Source: Paraburkholderia kirstenboschensis (GTDB taxonomy: Bacteria; Pseudomonadota; Gammaproteobacteria; Burkholderiales; Burkholderiaceae). Taken from it: 64,000 nucleotides of DNA. Positions 1 through 8,653 of this stretch are shown here, one piece after another (the stretch's first letter is position 1; each line of letters begins with the position of its first letter). Under the pieces are notes generated by a model that was given only the letters and a program-made list of their open reading frames with translations, made no database searches and was not told the origin of the DNA. The position numbers and the translations under genes are program-made. The stretch lies in NCBI RefSeq assembly GCF_904848585.1, contig NZ_CAJHCR010000004.1, forward strand, positions 434,001 through 498,000, read 5' to 3'.

Positions 1-1145
1 GCCCTGTAATGAAAGTGTGGCTTGCGCAGGAACTCCATGTCAGCTGCACTATCCACGACGCCTGACCCAATGCTGACCGAGCCGGTCACTCGGGCTCCAT
101 CATTGCAGCCTGCGCCAGAGCCTGCGTCGTAGCGCGCCCCCCAGCCCCCGTCATCGGCCCAGTGCTTCTCCTGATACTTGACCTCTGCCTTTGCCTGTGT
201 CGGATCGGCCTTGAAGGCCGACAAGCCCGCATTAGCAAATCTGCTAGCCAGCTCAGGATCGAACCGTTCCAGCCAGATCAGCAGGCCTCCGAGCTCGGAG
301 GCCAACGCCTTGTTGCCCTTGGAAGTAAGCGTGTAGTGGAACAACGGTACGGACAGATTGACGTCGTCATACCCTTGCAAACGGTCGAAGAAGCCGTTGC
401 ATTCGACCTGACTCAGGCCGCGGATCACTCGGTAGAGACTGCGCCATTGGTCATCCGCGCGGATGCGTGCAGCATCCGGCCCAAGCAGATCGGGCAGAAA
501 TTCGCACCCTCTCCAAGGTTGAACAGCAACGCCTTCCGTTTGCAGATACGGCAGGATCTGCATGAACGAGCGGCGCTCGAACAGCCACTTCTCTTCAAAC
601 ATGCCCGCGGGGGGAACGTAGCCCGAAGCGGCGCGATAGGCCGGATCGTCGTTGGCAATCGCGAACATTCCCGAGAAATCGCGTGCAAAAAAGAAGCGGT
701 CCCGGTCGGCGTTCGTGATGGTCCACACGTTTTCGCGATCGCACTCGCCGGCTGGATCATGCTCATCGGGAAAGTTGGACGGTGCGTCGACGCGATCAAT
801 CAGGACGGGGCACACGTAAGCGCCGTGCGGATCTGCGGGATCATTCCAGCGGTCCAGGCATGCATCCCATCGGCTGTTCCATGCCTCTCCCAGACGCAGT
901 CCCGCTGTTAATGTCTGCAGATCGATGCATACCTGCTGGCTTGCCGCGCGTTGCACAACGCCATCTGGGCCTTTATGCGCGAGCCACTTTGCGTGCATGG
1001 AATAGAGCTGGAACTCATACTCCGCGTAGCGCAACTCCTCGTCCTTGTGAGAGGTGGGAGACACGAAACAATCGAACCCGCAATTTAACAGCCGCCGAGC
1101 GCGATCGGCTTGGCGGGATGGACTGGCCCACAACGCTTCACTCAT
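1..1145 (-). CDS. Unknown protein, 3' end outside the window
   Basis: An open frame of 381 codons starts at an ATG (1143-1145) with GGAGG upstream and runs off the left edge without a stop. It has no alternative of comparable quality on the other strand; the plus-strand frame at 162-911 is its shadow. I do not recognise the family. The protein is rich in Trp, Phe and acidic residues and shows no signal peptide or membrane segment. Residues 29-60 (VSPTSHKDEELRYAEYEF and following) and 259-273 (YDDVNLSVPLFHYTL) look like folded-domain cores. The second resembles a motif I associate with cell-wall-active or secretion-linked proteins, but this is a weak impression. It lies in the accessory part of the window, next to a MITE and a decayed gene. 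Confidence 0.7.
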   Translation of the reverse strand, partial: MSEALWASPSRQADRARRLLNCGFDCFVSPTSHKDEELRYAEYEFQLYSMHAKWLAHKGPDGVVQRAASQQVCIDLQTLTAGLRLGEAWNSRWDACLDRWNDPADPHGAYVCPVLIDRVDAPSNFPDEHDPAGECDRENVWTITNADRDRFFFARDFSGMFAIANDDPAYRAASGYVPPAGMFEEKWLFERRSFMQILPYLQTEGVAVQPWRGCEFLPDLLGPDAARIRADDQWRSLYRVIRGLSQVECNGFFDRLQGYDDVNLSVPLFHYTLTSKGNKALASELGGLLIWLERFDPELASRFANAGLSAFKADPTQAKAEVKYQEKHWADDGGWGARYDAGSGAGCNDGARVTGSVSIGSGVVDSAADMEFLRKPHFHYR

Positions 1146-1647
1146 AAAGGCGCCTCCGTAAGTTCATGAAGTGGATGGCCTGAGCTACCGATCGAACCTC
1201 ATCTGGACATCAGTACGGCTACGAACGTTCGGCGTCGGCCGATACTGTTGAAAAAGTCGCGCGTCGTTTTATCAGTTCTCCTTCGCGAAAATCGACGTCT
1301 CAGATCGGCCTACAAACCGCTGCCACATGTCAGGCAAGGGTAAGAGGACCCCTGAAGACCTCATGAAATAGACGACCAGCGACTTTTTCAACAGTATCGG
1401 CCAGGAACCGCCGGCGGCGGAGCATTAAGACCTTCGCAGCCGCAGAACGCGAGGCGAAGCTGATCATCGTCGCCAGCCGGTCAATCGCCGGCCGACGACA
1501 GTAGTAGAACGGCGCGTTCTCTTCACGGAAATACAGCCGCCGCCGCTAGGCGCATACGCGCGTGACGGCGACTCGCGCGGTGACTTCACTTCGTTTCGAC
1601 CAATTGCTTGCCGATGCCGAAGGTAGACCCACTGATGCCCAGAAAGC
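1146..1647. other. Gene-free stretch with a MITE
   Basis: No convincing gene is visible on either strand. The stretch holds the first MITE copy (1241-1398). The short frames to its right have no Shine-Dalgarno and no family resemblance. Confidence 0.5.
1241..1398. mobile_element. MITE copy 1, 158 bp, 20 bp terminal inverted repeats
   Basis: The ends are perfect inverted repeats: GATACTGTTGAAAAAGTCGC at 1241-1260 and its reverse complement at 1379-1398. GGCC flanks both ends, consistent with a 4 bp target duplication, although GGCC is palindromic and so also extends the inverted repeat. The interior has no transposase. A second, strongly similar copy lies at 2661-2819. The ends resemble those of DDE-type insertion sequences, but the parental IS is not in the window. 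Confidence 0.85.
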
Positions 1648-2225
1648 TCAGCCACGACGGATCGAATACGGGTACGCGAGGTGTTGCGCCACGTGATAGA
1701 TACCGACCAGCAAGAGCAGAAGGTTCACCACGACGGCCTGATAGCGATAGAGTTGCTTCTGAGCGCCATCGAAGCTAGTGATCAGGTCCGCCCAAAAGCC
1801 TGCGGAGGGTTCATAAGGCCGGCCATCCACGATGCGACCAGAGATCCGGCCGGGTTTCGATGCCGTGTCGGTGGATGGATCTTTTGCGGAACTGGATGTC
1901 GCGTACGGTGGGGAAGGCTTGGGAGGGGAGCAGTTTCTGGCAGGCAGAATGGTTGGTGCCATCGCCTGTCCCCAGCGTTAGGCCGCCCGCTGCAAGAGTA
2001 TCCGACCAAGACCTTAGGACCATTGTCGACCGAAAATGCAATCTTTCCTTTCAGTACGTCGAGGTCGGTTGAGGCATCAACGGTCAATGCGGGCGTCATC
2101 TCGTCTTTCGCGAGATAAAGCGCTTGTTGATTCGGGACGCGAGGGCCGAATATCTCGCGTCGGCCATTCGCGAATCGATCAAAAACGTGAACCGCATGTT
2201 CATTCGACGTCGCGTTCTTGACCAC
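1648..2225 (-). pseudogene. Decayed, frameshifted gene remnant
   Basis: Protein-like segments appear in successive frames on the minus strand. From about 2250 to 1985 the frame reads NGAIAVVVKNATSNEH and continues to NGPKVLVGYS. A second frame continues with DTLAAGGLTLGTGDGTNHSA. A third gives a plausible C-terminus with GFWADLITSFDGAQKQLYRY followed by a hydrophobic helix and a stop at 1648. No single frame covers the whole, and no good start codon precedes the first segment, so this is most likely a gene broken by at least one and probably two frameshifts. The first segment resembles small proteins I associate with Burkholderia type VI secretion loci. That is recollection, not proof. Confidence 0.45.
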
Positions 2226-3263
2226 TACAGCGATCGCGCCATTTGACGCTCCTCGAATAGCATGGGAAACACGTAAGGTAGAAGCAACGTAAATCTAGGT
2301 CATGGCATTTCCCAACGCAACATGTGTCCGTGCGGGAATGTGCGCTTCCCAACATAGCGAAAGCCGGTCGGAATGGTTGGGTATCTAGAAACAAAATGAA
2401 CCAATACCTCGGGATCCTTAACGTCATCTGGAGGGCACTATGCTTCCGCCGCGAACGCCGGGGCGACGCCCCGCCGGTCAGATCGCTTTCAGACAGTCCG
2501 AGCTCATACCGATGGCGTAATCGTTCGCGATCTCGTCGAACTGGCCGGGGAGCTGCTTGCCCGGCTACCTCCTCTCGCTTGCCGGTCGACGCACCTAACT
2601 AGTTAGCAAAGGTCGAGCACCGGCCGACAATCACGGCATGCGAATGACCGATGTCACTTTGATACTGTTGAAAAAGTCGCCGAGTAGGTTTTATCAGTTG
2701 TCCTGCGCGAAATTGACCTCTCAGATCGGCTTGCAAGCCGCTCGCACATGCCGGCCAAGGGTAAGAAGACCCCTGAAAACCTCATGAAATAGACAGCCAG
2801 CGACTTTTTCAACAGTATCACTTTGAAAAAGGACGACGGGGTGTACTGTCGTCGACCGGCAGGAATGGGGTGGCGGATCAGGTCGGCGATAAACTCGGGC
2901 AGCAGCGCGCGCGGCACGCCGGTCCCCGGCGGAACTGCGGGAAGGTGCGATCGCCCTTAACAACCGAATCGGGATTTAAAGTTTTCAAAAAAAATGTCCC
3001 TGTTTGAGTGCACCATTTTTATGGGACCCGGGTGGAGGCGCAGAATGGGCATGCCGGGGGGGGCGAAAACCGAAACGCACTGCGGGTGGTCAGAGGTGGT
3101 CAATGCGTCTTCGCAGAGGCCGACGGCAACAGCGAGCAGCACCCTTCCGCCGATTACACCCACCTCGCGAGAACAACAATCGCCATCAACGTGGCGACGG
3201 ACGGCGCGACGCCGTTCAGTGTTCCTCCCCGTCATCGGCGGAACTCCAGCGCGTGATTCGCAA
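2226..3263. other. Gene-free stretch with a second MITE
   Basis: Apart from the MITE at 2661-2819 I see no supportable gene. Fragments between 2440 and 2600 read as short protein-like pieces on the plus strand but are interrupted by stops. The overlapping frames at 2957-3320 look like GC-driven open frames. Confidence 0.4.
2661..2819. mobile_element. MITE copy 2, 159 bp, same 20 bp inverted repeats
   Basis: Terminal repeats identical to copy 1 lie at 2661-2680 and 2800-2819. The flanks carry ACTTT directly before and directly after the element, a clear 5 bp target duplication. The interior is strongly similar to copy 1. On the minus strand it reads as a short open frame containing MRFSGVFLPLAGMCERLASR, which is element sequence and not a host gene. 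Confidence 0.88.
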
Positions 3264-3470
3264 TTAGGAATCGGCCCCGTCCCGTGGGCAGGTACGCAAA
3301 CCGAACCATTGATACGTTAGGTCCAGTGCGCGTAGCTCCGCGTCGAGCCGTGAGGCCCCGGCCTCGTATTCCAGAATGGCGGCGCGCTCGTCAAAGAACT
3401 CCCTTTGATTCGCTGTTAACGTCTTCAGCTCCGCTCGCTTTGCGCCGGTCAAAACCGTTGATGCGGGCAT
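3264..3470 (-). CDS. Small unknown protein, 68 aa
   Basis: The ATG at 3468-3470 is preceded by a textbook Shine-Dalgarno (AAGGAGG) six bases upstream, which sets this start; the longer frame upstream lacks such a signal. The product begins MPASTVLTGAKRAELKTLTA and is charged and probably alpha-helical, with no cysteine pairs other than a single Cys near the C-terminus and no membrane segment. I do not recognise it. It partly overlaps the 3' end of a frameshifted frame on the same strand, and it may be a surviving small gene of the mobile element. Confidence 0.45.
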   Translation of the reverse strand: MPASTVLTGAKRAELKTLTANQREFFDERAAILEYEAGASRLDAELRALDLTYQWFGLRTCPRDGADS

Positions 3471-3916
3471 TGGACGCCTCCTTGGCGGTGATAAACGCAC
3501 CGCCGTCTTGCGTTGTCTGTGTGGCGAGGAACGCACGTGCCCAATCCCCCAGGATTGCACGCGCGTCTGGTGCCGCTCGCGCAGCCAGCGATACAGCAAA
3601 GCGCACGGCTCGACTGACAGCGCGCGCCAAGTTCCGTCATTAACTCCCGCGGCGCGCCGCAGGTGCGTACCCCGCCGGTGTAATCGTGTCCGTCGCCGGT
3701 GCACGCCTCATAGCACTGCCAGAGCAAAGGCCTGTGCAGCATTTGCCCGTCGTTATCAATAACGAACCCCGGTCGAAGATGCGCGGCGCCCTTACGGTGG
3801 CATGTCGGGCAGGCGCCAATCGCTGCCCACCCGATAGCTGTACGGCTCCAGTGTCGCAAGCAACCTCCCACGCGTGCGCCGCATCGCAGCCGCTTCAACA
3901 GGTACAAGCCGCGCAC
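3391..3916 (-). pseudogene. Possible frameshifted cysteine-rich gene
   Basis: From 3916 to about 3633 the frame carries Cys/His pairs (CPTCHRKGAAHLRPGF, then WQCYEACTGDGHDY) that look like a zinc-ribbon protein. Near 3631, in a GCGCGCGC run, the plausible continuation jumps one frame to LARAVSRAVRFAVSLAARAA, which runs to a stop at 3391. Either one frameshift broke a single gene, or two genes overlap with a TTG start. The 3' end overlaps the small gene at 3264-3470. Function unknown. Confidence 0.25.
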
Positions 3917-4089
3917 CTAGTCCGCAGCGTCGCGGGGAACCCCGGCGCGGCGGGCGGGAATGTCTTCCCAAACTTGCTCATTCGCGAGGTCGCCATCTAT
4001 GCGCACCGGCAGCGTTACAACCTCGGTCGCGAGGTCGATTAGCGGTTCGATTCCGATGTGCCGTCACGGTGCTCACGTGCACGAGCGAT

Positions 4090-4656
4090 TCATGGACGGC
4101 CCAGCGCGTTATAGATGGTCTGCCGTGCCACGCCGAAGCTCGCAGCCAGTTCAGCCTTGGACTCGCCCTTCGCAGCCCGCTGCCGCAACTCTATTATTTG
4201 GGTTTTCGTAAGTGAGGGCTTACGTCCCTTGTACACGTTGCCTTTCGCCTTGGCCAGCGCAATCCCCTCTCGTTGGCGCTCGCGGATGAGGGCCCGCTCG
4301 AACTGCGCAAAGCCGCCCAGCATCGTCATCATGAGGTGCGACATCGGGTCATCGCTGTTTCCGCTGAAGGTGAGCCGCTCCTTCACGAACTCGACGGATA
4401 CGCCGCGCGAAGTGAGTTCTCGCGCCATCCGCAATAGGTCCTCCGTGTTCCGTGCAAGCCGGTCCATACTGTGGATGATTAGCGTGTCGCCCTCGCGCAC
4501 GTACTCGAGTGCCCCCTGTAGCTGAGGACGCTTGGTGTCCTTGCCGCTAGCCTTATCGGTGAACACCTTGTCAAGCGCGAGACCGTCTAGCTGCCTCTCC
4601 GCGTTCTGATCGGCCGTGCTCACTCGCACATAGCCGATTCTTTGCCCCTTGCTCAT
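4090..4656 (-). CDS. Serine recombinase, resolvase/invertase family
   Basis: A 188 aa small serine recombinase of the Hin/Pin/Tn3-resolvase type, which cuts and rejoins DNA through a phosphoserine intermediate. The N-terminal catalytic domain opens with GYVRVSTADQNAERQLDG, containing the nucleophilic Ser. It continues with the conserved DRLARN and the EFVKE and GGFAQFERALIRER segments that form the catalytic core and the dimer helix. The C-terminal helix-turn-helix is SKAELAASFGVARQTIYNAL. I chose the ATG at 4656 because it begins just before the catalytic domain and has GGAAG upstream; an upstream extension adds only unconserved residues. Length is normal for the family. It may be an accessory invertase or resolvase of the element, or a remnant of a separate transposon. 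No paired res or inversion site was identified. Confidence 0.92.
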   Translation of the reverse strand: MSKGQRIGYVRVSTADQNAERQLDGLALDKVFTDKASGKDTKRPQLQGALEYVREGDTLIIHSMDRLARNTEDLLRMARELTSRGVSVEFVKERLTFSGNSDDPMSHLMMTMLGGFAQFERALIRERQREGIALAKAKGNVYKGRKPSLTKTQIIELRQRAAKGESKAELAASFGVARQTIYNALGRP

Positions 4657-5483
4657 GATGCGCTTCCTTTCGAGTCTAGCGAGAGTGCCATACCGCTCTA
4701 TGCCTCTGTCCAACTAATTTCTAGACTATGATGGACGAAGTGTCAAATAATCCAATGTCAACCCTAGTTAGACACCCAAGGACGGCGCGGCGGCCCGCAC
4801 GGACCGTCCATCTGAAGCGTACCCCAAATGCACAAAAGCGGGCTGACCGTCTGTGGTGGTTGCATGTCGTAAGCGATCGGCGGCCGTATCGATTGCTTTT
4901 CCGACGATCGTCCTTTCTGGCATCTGTGTAATTTCGCCGGTGTGGCGAGCCCCAAGTCCGGTGCAGTTGACTCCTTCCGGGTGAGCCTCGCGACTATCGG
5001 TACCATGCCCGCGCTCATCGGCATTGATAAGACTCTCATCTTGGCGGCCTCAAAAGAGTGATGCACCGGGATTGGGTCGCTTGCCGCCGCGCACGTGTCA
5101 CCCTTATACCTCAATCGGAAGATTTGCTACCTGATCCCGCCGACAGGTGGCGACGAATAGGTTGCGCCTCCGCGTATGTTCGCGCATTGCCGCCACAATC
5201 ATATGTGCACCCGTTGAGTTCTTCTCACGATAGACGCGAGCGCTGGGAGACCGCGCGTAACAAGCGGCGCGGGCGCCAAAGGCGACTTGCGCGAGCATTT
5301 GGAGACCTAGGTAAACGAGCGTGCACCGAGCCCGCCTTGGCTAGTCTTTTGCGGGCAACGCGCTTTACGAAAAGAACATCGCAACCCACCTCGCGCGCGC
5401 GCGCGATAGCTGTATGCGTGCCCGACGGTTAGGAGGGTGAAAGAGAGCCTGACGTTGCGCGCTTCCGTTGGCGCCGGAAAACG
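4657..5483. other. Gene-poor stretch
   Basis: No convincing gene. Overlapping frames on both strands (for example minus 4764-5114 and plus 5058-5432) have no family resemblance or clear ribosome binding site. A 14 bp alternating CG tract lies at 5392-5405. Confidence 0.4.
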
Positions 5484-5759
5484 CTAGACGGGAGCCGACG
5501 GGAAGTGCCTGGATTGCGAACATCCGGCGTTTAGCGGCGATGGCATGAGGGCGCACACGACTTCGCCCGTAATCGCCCCGAAACCAGCCGCCTGCACCTT
5601 ACCCGGTTCCGGTAACAGGTCGCCCACACCAATATGGCCGACAGGCCCCGCATTGGATACTTCGTATCCGCGCCTTTTTGACCATCGTGGTATGCGCTCA
5701 TTCCATTGTGGTCGTTGCGCCTTATGCAGGTTCGAGAGAAAGAGCAGCACATTGGACAC
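5484..5759 (-). CDS. Unknown small protein downstream of the helicase
   Basis: A 91 aa frame starting with GTG at 5757-5759 and reading MSNVLLFLSNLHKAQRPQWN. It has natural codon use and a weak AAGG upstream. It lies 170 bases downstream of the helicase gene on the same strand. The middle part (GPVGHIGVGDLLPEPGKVQ) looks protein-like, but I cannot assign it to a family. It could be a small gene of the element or the start of a longer decayed one. Confidence 0.3.
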   Translation of the reverse strand: MSNVLLFLSNLHKAQRPQWNERIPRWSKRRGYEVSNAGPVGHIGVGDLLPEPGKVQAAGFGAITGEVVCALMPSPLNAGCSQSRHFPSAPV

Positions 5760-5931
5760 ATTTCAGACCTTTTTCCCGGAACTTTTCTATATGATCTTGT
5801 CCGTGAAAGTTATCAGAAAAAAGTATTGATGCGCCCAATGCGCCCGGGGAATCGCCCGGAATATTGGCCCTCGCCACATTTCTACAATCTTACTGGCAAC
5901 GCTTCCGGGGAAACCCATCTAATGCGCCAGG
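5760..5931. other. Candidate replication-origin region of the element
   Basis: Immediately downstream of the helicase gene, an AT-rich patch (about 5760-5828) adjoins two tandem 9 bp copies of ATGCGCCC followed by A or G (5829-5837 and 5838-5846). A third ATGCGCC lies at 5922-5928. P4-like elements use short repeats near their primase/helicase gene as the origin. That this is the origin here is inference. Confidence 0.2.
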
Positions 5932-7413
5932 CTAGTCCAAAAAATCGCGATTTTCGAATGTGCGACGCCTGATGCCCCGGAAACCGCGTTTACCGGCTCC
6001 CGGCACCCTCCTGACGTTGGTATAGCCTCTGTCTACCAAGCTCCGCGAAAGAGCATTGACAGTTCGCACCATTTCGATAGTGCCAAAGTGCTCGCCGTGC
6101 CTCTTCCACGAGGCCCACAATTCTTCCGTGGTCGCATAACCGTTTGGGTCGTCCTCCCATTCCTCGGCCAGCCAGTCGCCGAGCAAGTCCATGGCTACCT
6201 TATAGGCTAGGTGCGCCGCCCTAACGCTATCCGGAAGCCCTAGCCCCGCCCGTTGGTAAGCGAGCGCGCCATCAACGCACCAGCGCAAAATTCCTTCGTA
6301 TTCAGTCTTCAGTTTTTCGGCGCGGTCGGGGTCTTTTGGTATGGCCGCGTCGGCGCTGAAGTTACGCGTGAAGGGAACGAGCAGCAGCCGACGCCAAATC
6401 GCATGGTCGACGCCCTTTACAATCGGTCGGTGGTTCGTTGCCATAAAAGTCACCCAAGACGGTTGGAATTCCACCGAGTGTTTCGCATGCACTCCGCGCG
6501 CGCTGATTGTGTCACCGCCCGTCACACTCTTAATCAGCCCCTCTCGCAACTGACTACCTTCGTCTGGTTCGCTCATGGCAACGAAGCGCGAACCCCGCAA
6601 GCGCAACACGGCTTCGTTCGGACCGGATGCGTTTCCGCTAAAGCCTCGCCCATCCGTAAGAAAAGTACTCGCTGATGTGCACTTGGCGTGGCCGCCCAAA
6701 ACGGCGGAAATCGCGTTCAAGATGGTGGACTTTCCGTTGCTACCGCTACCATATGGAATCACGATGACGTGCTCTTTCGGATTGCCCATCAACGAGTACC
6801 CGACGACCCGCTGAAAGAAGGCGACCATATCCGCGTCTCCGTAGAACGCGTCGGAGACGGTCTGCTCGAAAAGTGGACAGGTGGCTGTCGCGTTGAACGC
6901 CACGCCGGTCGTAATGGTCAGGTAATCACTCCGGTTCGGGTTCTGCAACGTACCGGTCGTCAGGTTTACCGCACCATTCGCGACCCCCAAAAAGTTCCGA
7001 TCGCGGTCCAACTGGTTGAAGGGCACCAGCACCGTCGGGTCATTTGCAACCAAGGAAACCATGCTGCTGACCATCGATGCCTTCTGACTCTGCACGCACC
7101 ACTTGTGATAGGCGACAAGCGCCGCGCTGTCCAGCCCGTTGGGAATCGTCCGCGACATCTCCTTCACGACGTTAGCTGCCATTTTGCGCACATTCGCCTC
7201 CGTCGTCCGTTGCCAGTACACGCCAGTCCACAGGTACCAGGAATTGTCCTCAGGCACATAAGTGAGTTCCGAACCGCAAAGCTGCACCATGCGGGCCGCG
7301 TTGCCAAACTCCGTGAGCGGAAAATCGGCGTTAAGTCGGCTTTGATAGTCCACCGGCATCATCGGTGACTGCAATAGCTTGCGGACTTTGGTTTCAAGCA
7401 GACTCACAGACAT
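5932..7413 (-). CDS. P4/D5-type superfamily 3 helicase
   Basis: A 493 aa replication helicase of the phage/plasmid primase C-terminal (D5_N and DUF5906-like) group. It is expected to form a hexamer that unwinds the element's origin. The Walker A motif GSGSNGKST is at about residues 223-231. It is followed by a Walker B/SF3 region around RFVAMSEPDEGSQL and the SF3 motif C-like WVTFMATNHRPIV with the conserved Asn. The N-terminal 200 residues contain the D5_N-like region (FLGVANGAVNLTTG). The start (ATG 7413) lies inside the end of the primase gene, which it overlaps by 10 bases, indicating translational coupling. Together the two genes equal one long P4 alpha-type primase-helicase split in two. 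The C-terminus carries a basic winged-helix-like tail (RRVPGAGKRGFRGIRRRTF). Confidence 0.9.
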   Translation of the reverse strand: MSVSLLETKVRKLLQSPMMPVDYQSRLNADFPLTEFGNAARMVQLCGSELTYVPEDNSWYLWTGVYWQRTTEANVRKMAANVVKEMSRTIPNGLDSAALVAYHKWCVQSQKASMVSSMVSLVANDPTVLVPFNQLDRDRNFLGVANGAVNLTTGTLQNPNRSDYLTITTGVAFNATATCPLFEQTVSDAFYGDADMVAFFQRVVGYSLMGNPKEHVIVIPYGSGSNGKSTILNAISAVLGGHAKCTSASTFLTDGRGFSGNASGPNEAVLRLRGSRFVAMSEPDEGSQLREGLIKSVTGGDTISARGVHAKHSVEFQPSWVTFMATNHRPIVKGVDHAIWRRLLLVPFTRNFSADAAIPKDPDRAEKLKTEYEGILRWCVDGALAYQRAGLGLPDSVRAAHLAYKVAMDLLGDWLAEEWEDDPNGYATTEELWASWKRHGEHFGTIEMVRTVNALSRSLVDRGYTNVRRVPGAGKRGFRGIRRRTFENRDFLD

Positions 7414-8474
7414 AGCACCCCCTGGATTCGCGCGGTCAACTCCCGTGCGAGTACGTCGCGGTCAGCGCCACTCAAGATCGCGTCGCGAGAAATGCCAGTT
7501 GGAACCGCTGATATCAATTGTGCCTGATCGGTGATCGTCGCGATCTGCGCGCGCCAGTGTGCAACACACGCCAGTCGAGCGCGCCAAATTAGCGTGGGCA
7601 ACGCAATGCCGCCGCGTCCCTGCATCCGCTGCTCGCCAAAGGTTTCCCACTTGACAGCGGTCGCGCCTTCGTCGTACCGGTCCGGAGCGGTCGCACTCCA
7701 CTCGTCCCAAAGCTTCAGCCAATCGTCATCCGCCTCGCCCTGATGATGCAGCGCCATGCCGGCTTCGAGCCACTCCTGATAGTGGCAATCGGCAGACATG
7801 TGCACGAGGACCTCAGTTTTAACGCGCTCGATGGGCCACCCAGGAAGCGGCCTCTTACCGTACACCAACAGATCATCATCATTGAATGGCATGAGCGCGC
7901 CGAAGTGCCGAGTGTAAAACGTCGTCAGATCGGTGGGTGCAGCCGGAATGATATTGATACGCCCCGGCACGGCGTGGCCGGTGACCGTGAAAAAGCGATG
8001 ACGGTCGTAGACTTCCAAGCCAAGGACGCCGTCTGCCTTGCTTTGCGGAATTGTGCCGCGCGTAATGATCTTGACGCCCTCGCCGGACGGGGAGAGTTCG
8101 GCATAACCTGGCACGCTGTCGAGCACTGACTGCGCGAGTTCGGTGAAACCGTCCAACACCGTATAGCAGTGGTCTGCGTCTATGCCGACCCAGCCATCGC
8201 CCAACATGAAGCCGATGCCTGCCATGTCCGGATAGATAAGCACAGCACCCAGTGCTTCTTCGTACGTCGCCCAAGTTGCCGAATTATTCGACTTCGCATT
8301 GCCGCCACTGCATGGATTGATCGGACGTTTGGTCCAGCGGTGGCCGTCCGACACATACCTCCATGCCACCCAGCGAGCATGTCTTTTCAGTTCGTCGGGA
8401 ATATCCGCTGCGCGAAGAGGCAACGGCGTGGGCCGCGGGATTGCGGAGTGTCGCTGCTGGTTATCAATGGTCAT
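7404..8474 (-). CDS. Primase-polymerase-like replication protein
   Basis: A 356 aa protein resembling the N-terminal primase part of phage/plasmid primase-helicases (NrS-1 polymerase and PriCT-like architecture). Residues 97-103 (GIDADHC) carry the acidic pair expected of a primase-polymerase active site. SPSGEGVKI (about 128-136) and EVYDRHRFFTVTGH (about 154-167) match the other conserved blocks. Residues about 220-310 look like a PriCT helical domain ending in WRARLACVAHW. The start ATG at 8474 follows an AT-rich leader. The gene overlaps the helicase and with it forms the replication module of the integrative element. Which primase subfamily it belongs to needs a profile search. Confidence 0.8.
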   Translation of the reverse strand: MTIDNQQRHSAIPRPTPLPLRAADIPDELKRHARWVAWRYVSDGHRWTKRPINPCSGGNAKSNNSATWATYEEALGAVLIYPDMAGIGFMLGDGWVGIDADHCYTVLDGFTELAQSVLDSVPGYAELSPSGEGVKIITRGTIPQSKADGVLGLEVYDRHRFFTVTGHAVPGRINIIPAAPTDLTTFYTRHFGALMPFNDDDLLVYGKRPLPGWPIERVKTEVLVHMSADCHYQEWLEAGMALHHQGEADDDWLKLWDEWSATAPDRYDEGATAVKWETFGEQRMQGRGGIALPTLIWRARLACVAHWRAQIATITDQAQLISAVPTGISRDAILSGADRDVLARELTARIQGVLCL

Positions 8475-8653
8475 ATTGTGTTTTATCAGTTGTACTAAGT
8501 TAATGGATACGTTTGTTTTATCGAAAAAGGTCGAGGCACCTCCATTAGTCTGGGTTGATCTCGAAGTCGCGAGGACCGCGACCTGTCGGCCGGCTAGTAT
8601 TACCGCCCCGCAGAACCATAGCTTGACCGGACCGTCGCGTCGAATCTGATCTG
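8475..8653. other. Spacer between alpA-like gene and primase
   Basis: 179 bases. The part nearest the primase (8475-8530) is AT-rich and probably carries its promoter. A 24-codon minus-strand frame (about 8545-8619) ending GRGPRDFEINPD reads naturally but has no convincing ribosome site, so I do not call it as a gene. Confidence 0.35.

Noticed and set aside
162..911. 249 aa plus-strand frame
   Set aside because: Antisense to the 381-codon minus-strand frame that has a good start and natural composition; the plus frame has no motif.
2957..3320. Several overlapping frames on both strands
   Set aside because: Mutually overlapping frames without a Shine-Dalgarno, a family motif or consistent codon use.
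5392..5405. Alternating CG tract of 14 bases
   Set aside because: Short enough to arise by chance in GC-rich DNA; no repeat unit or flanking structure.
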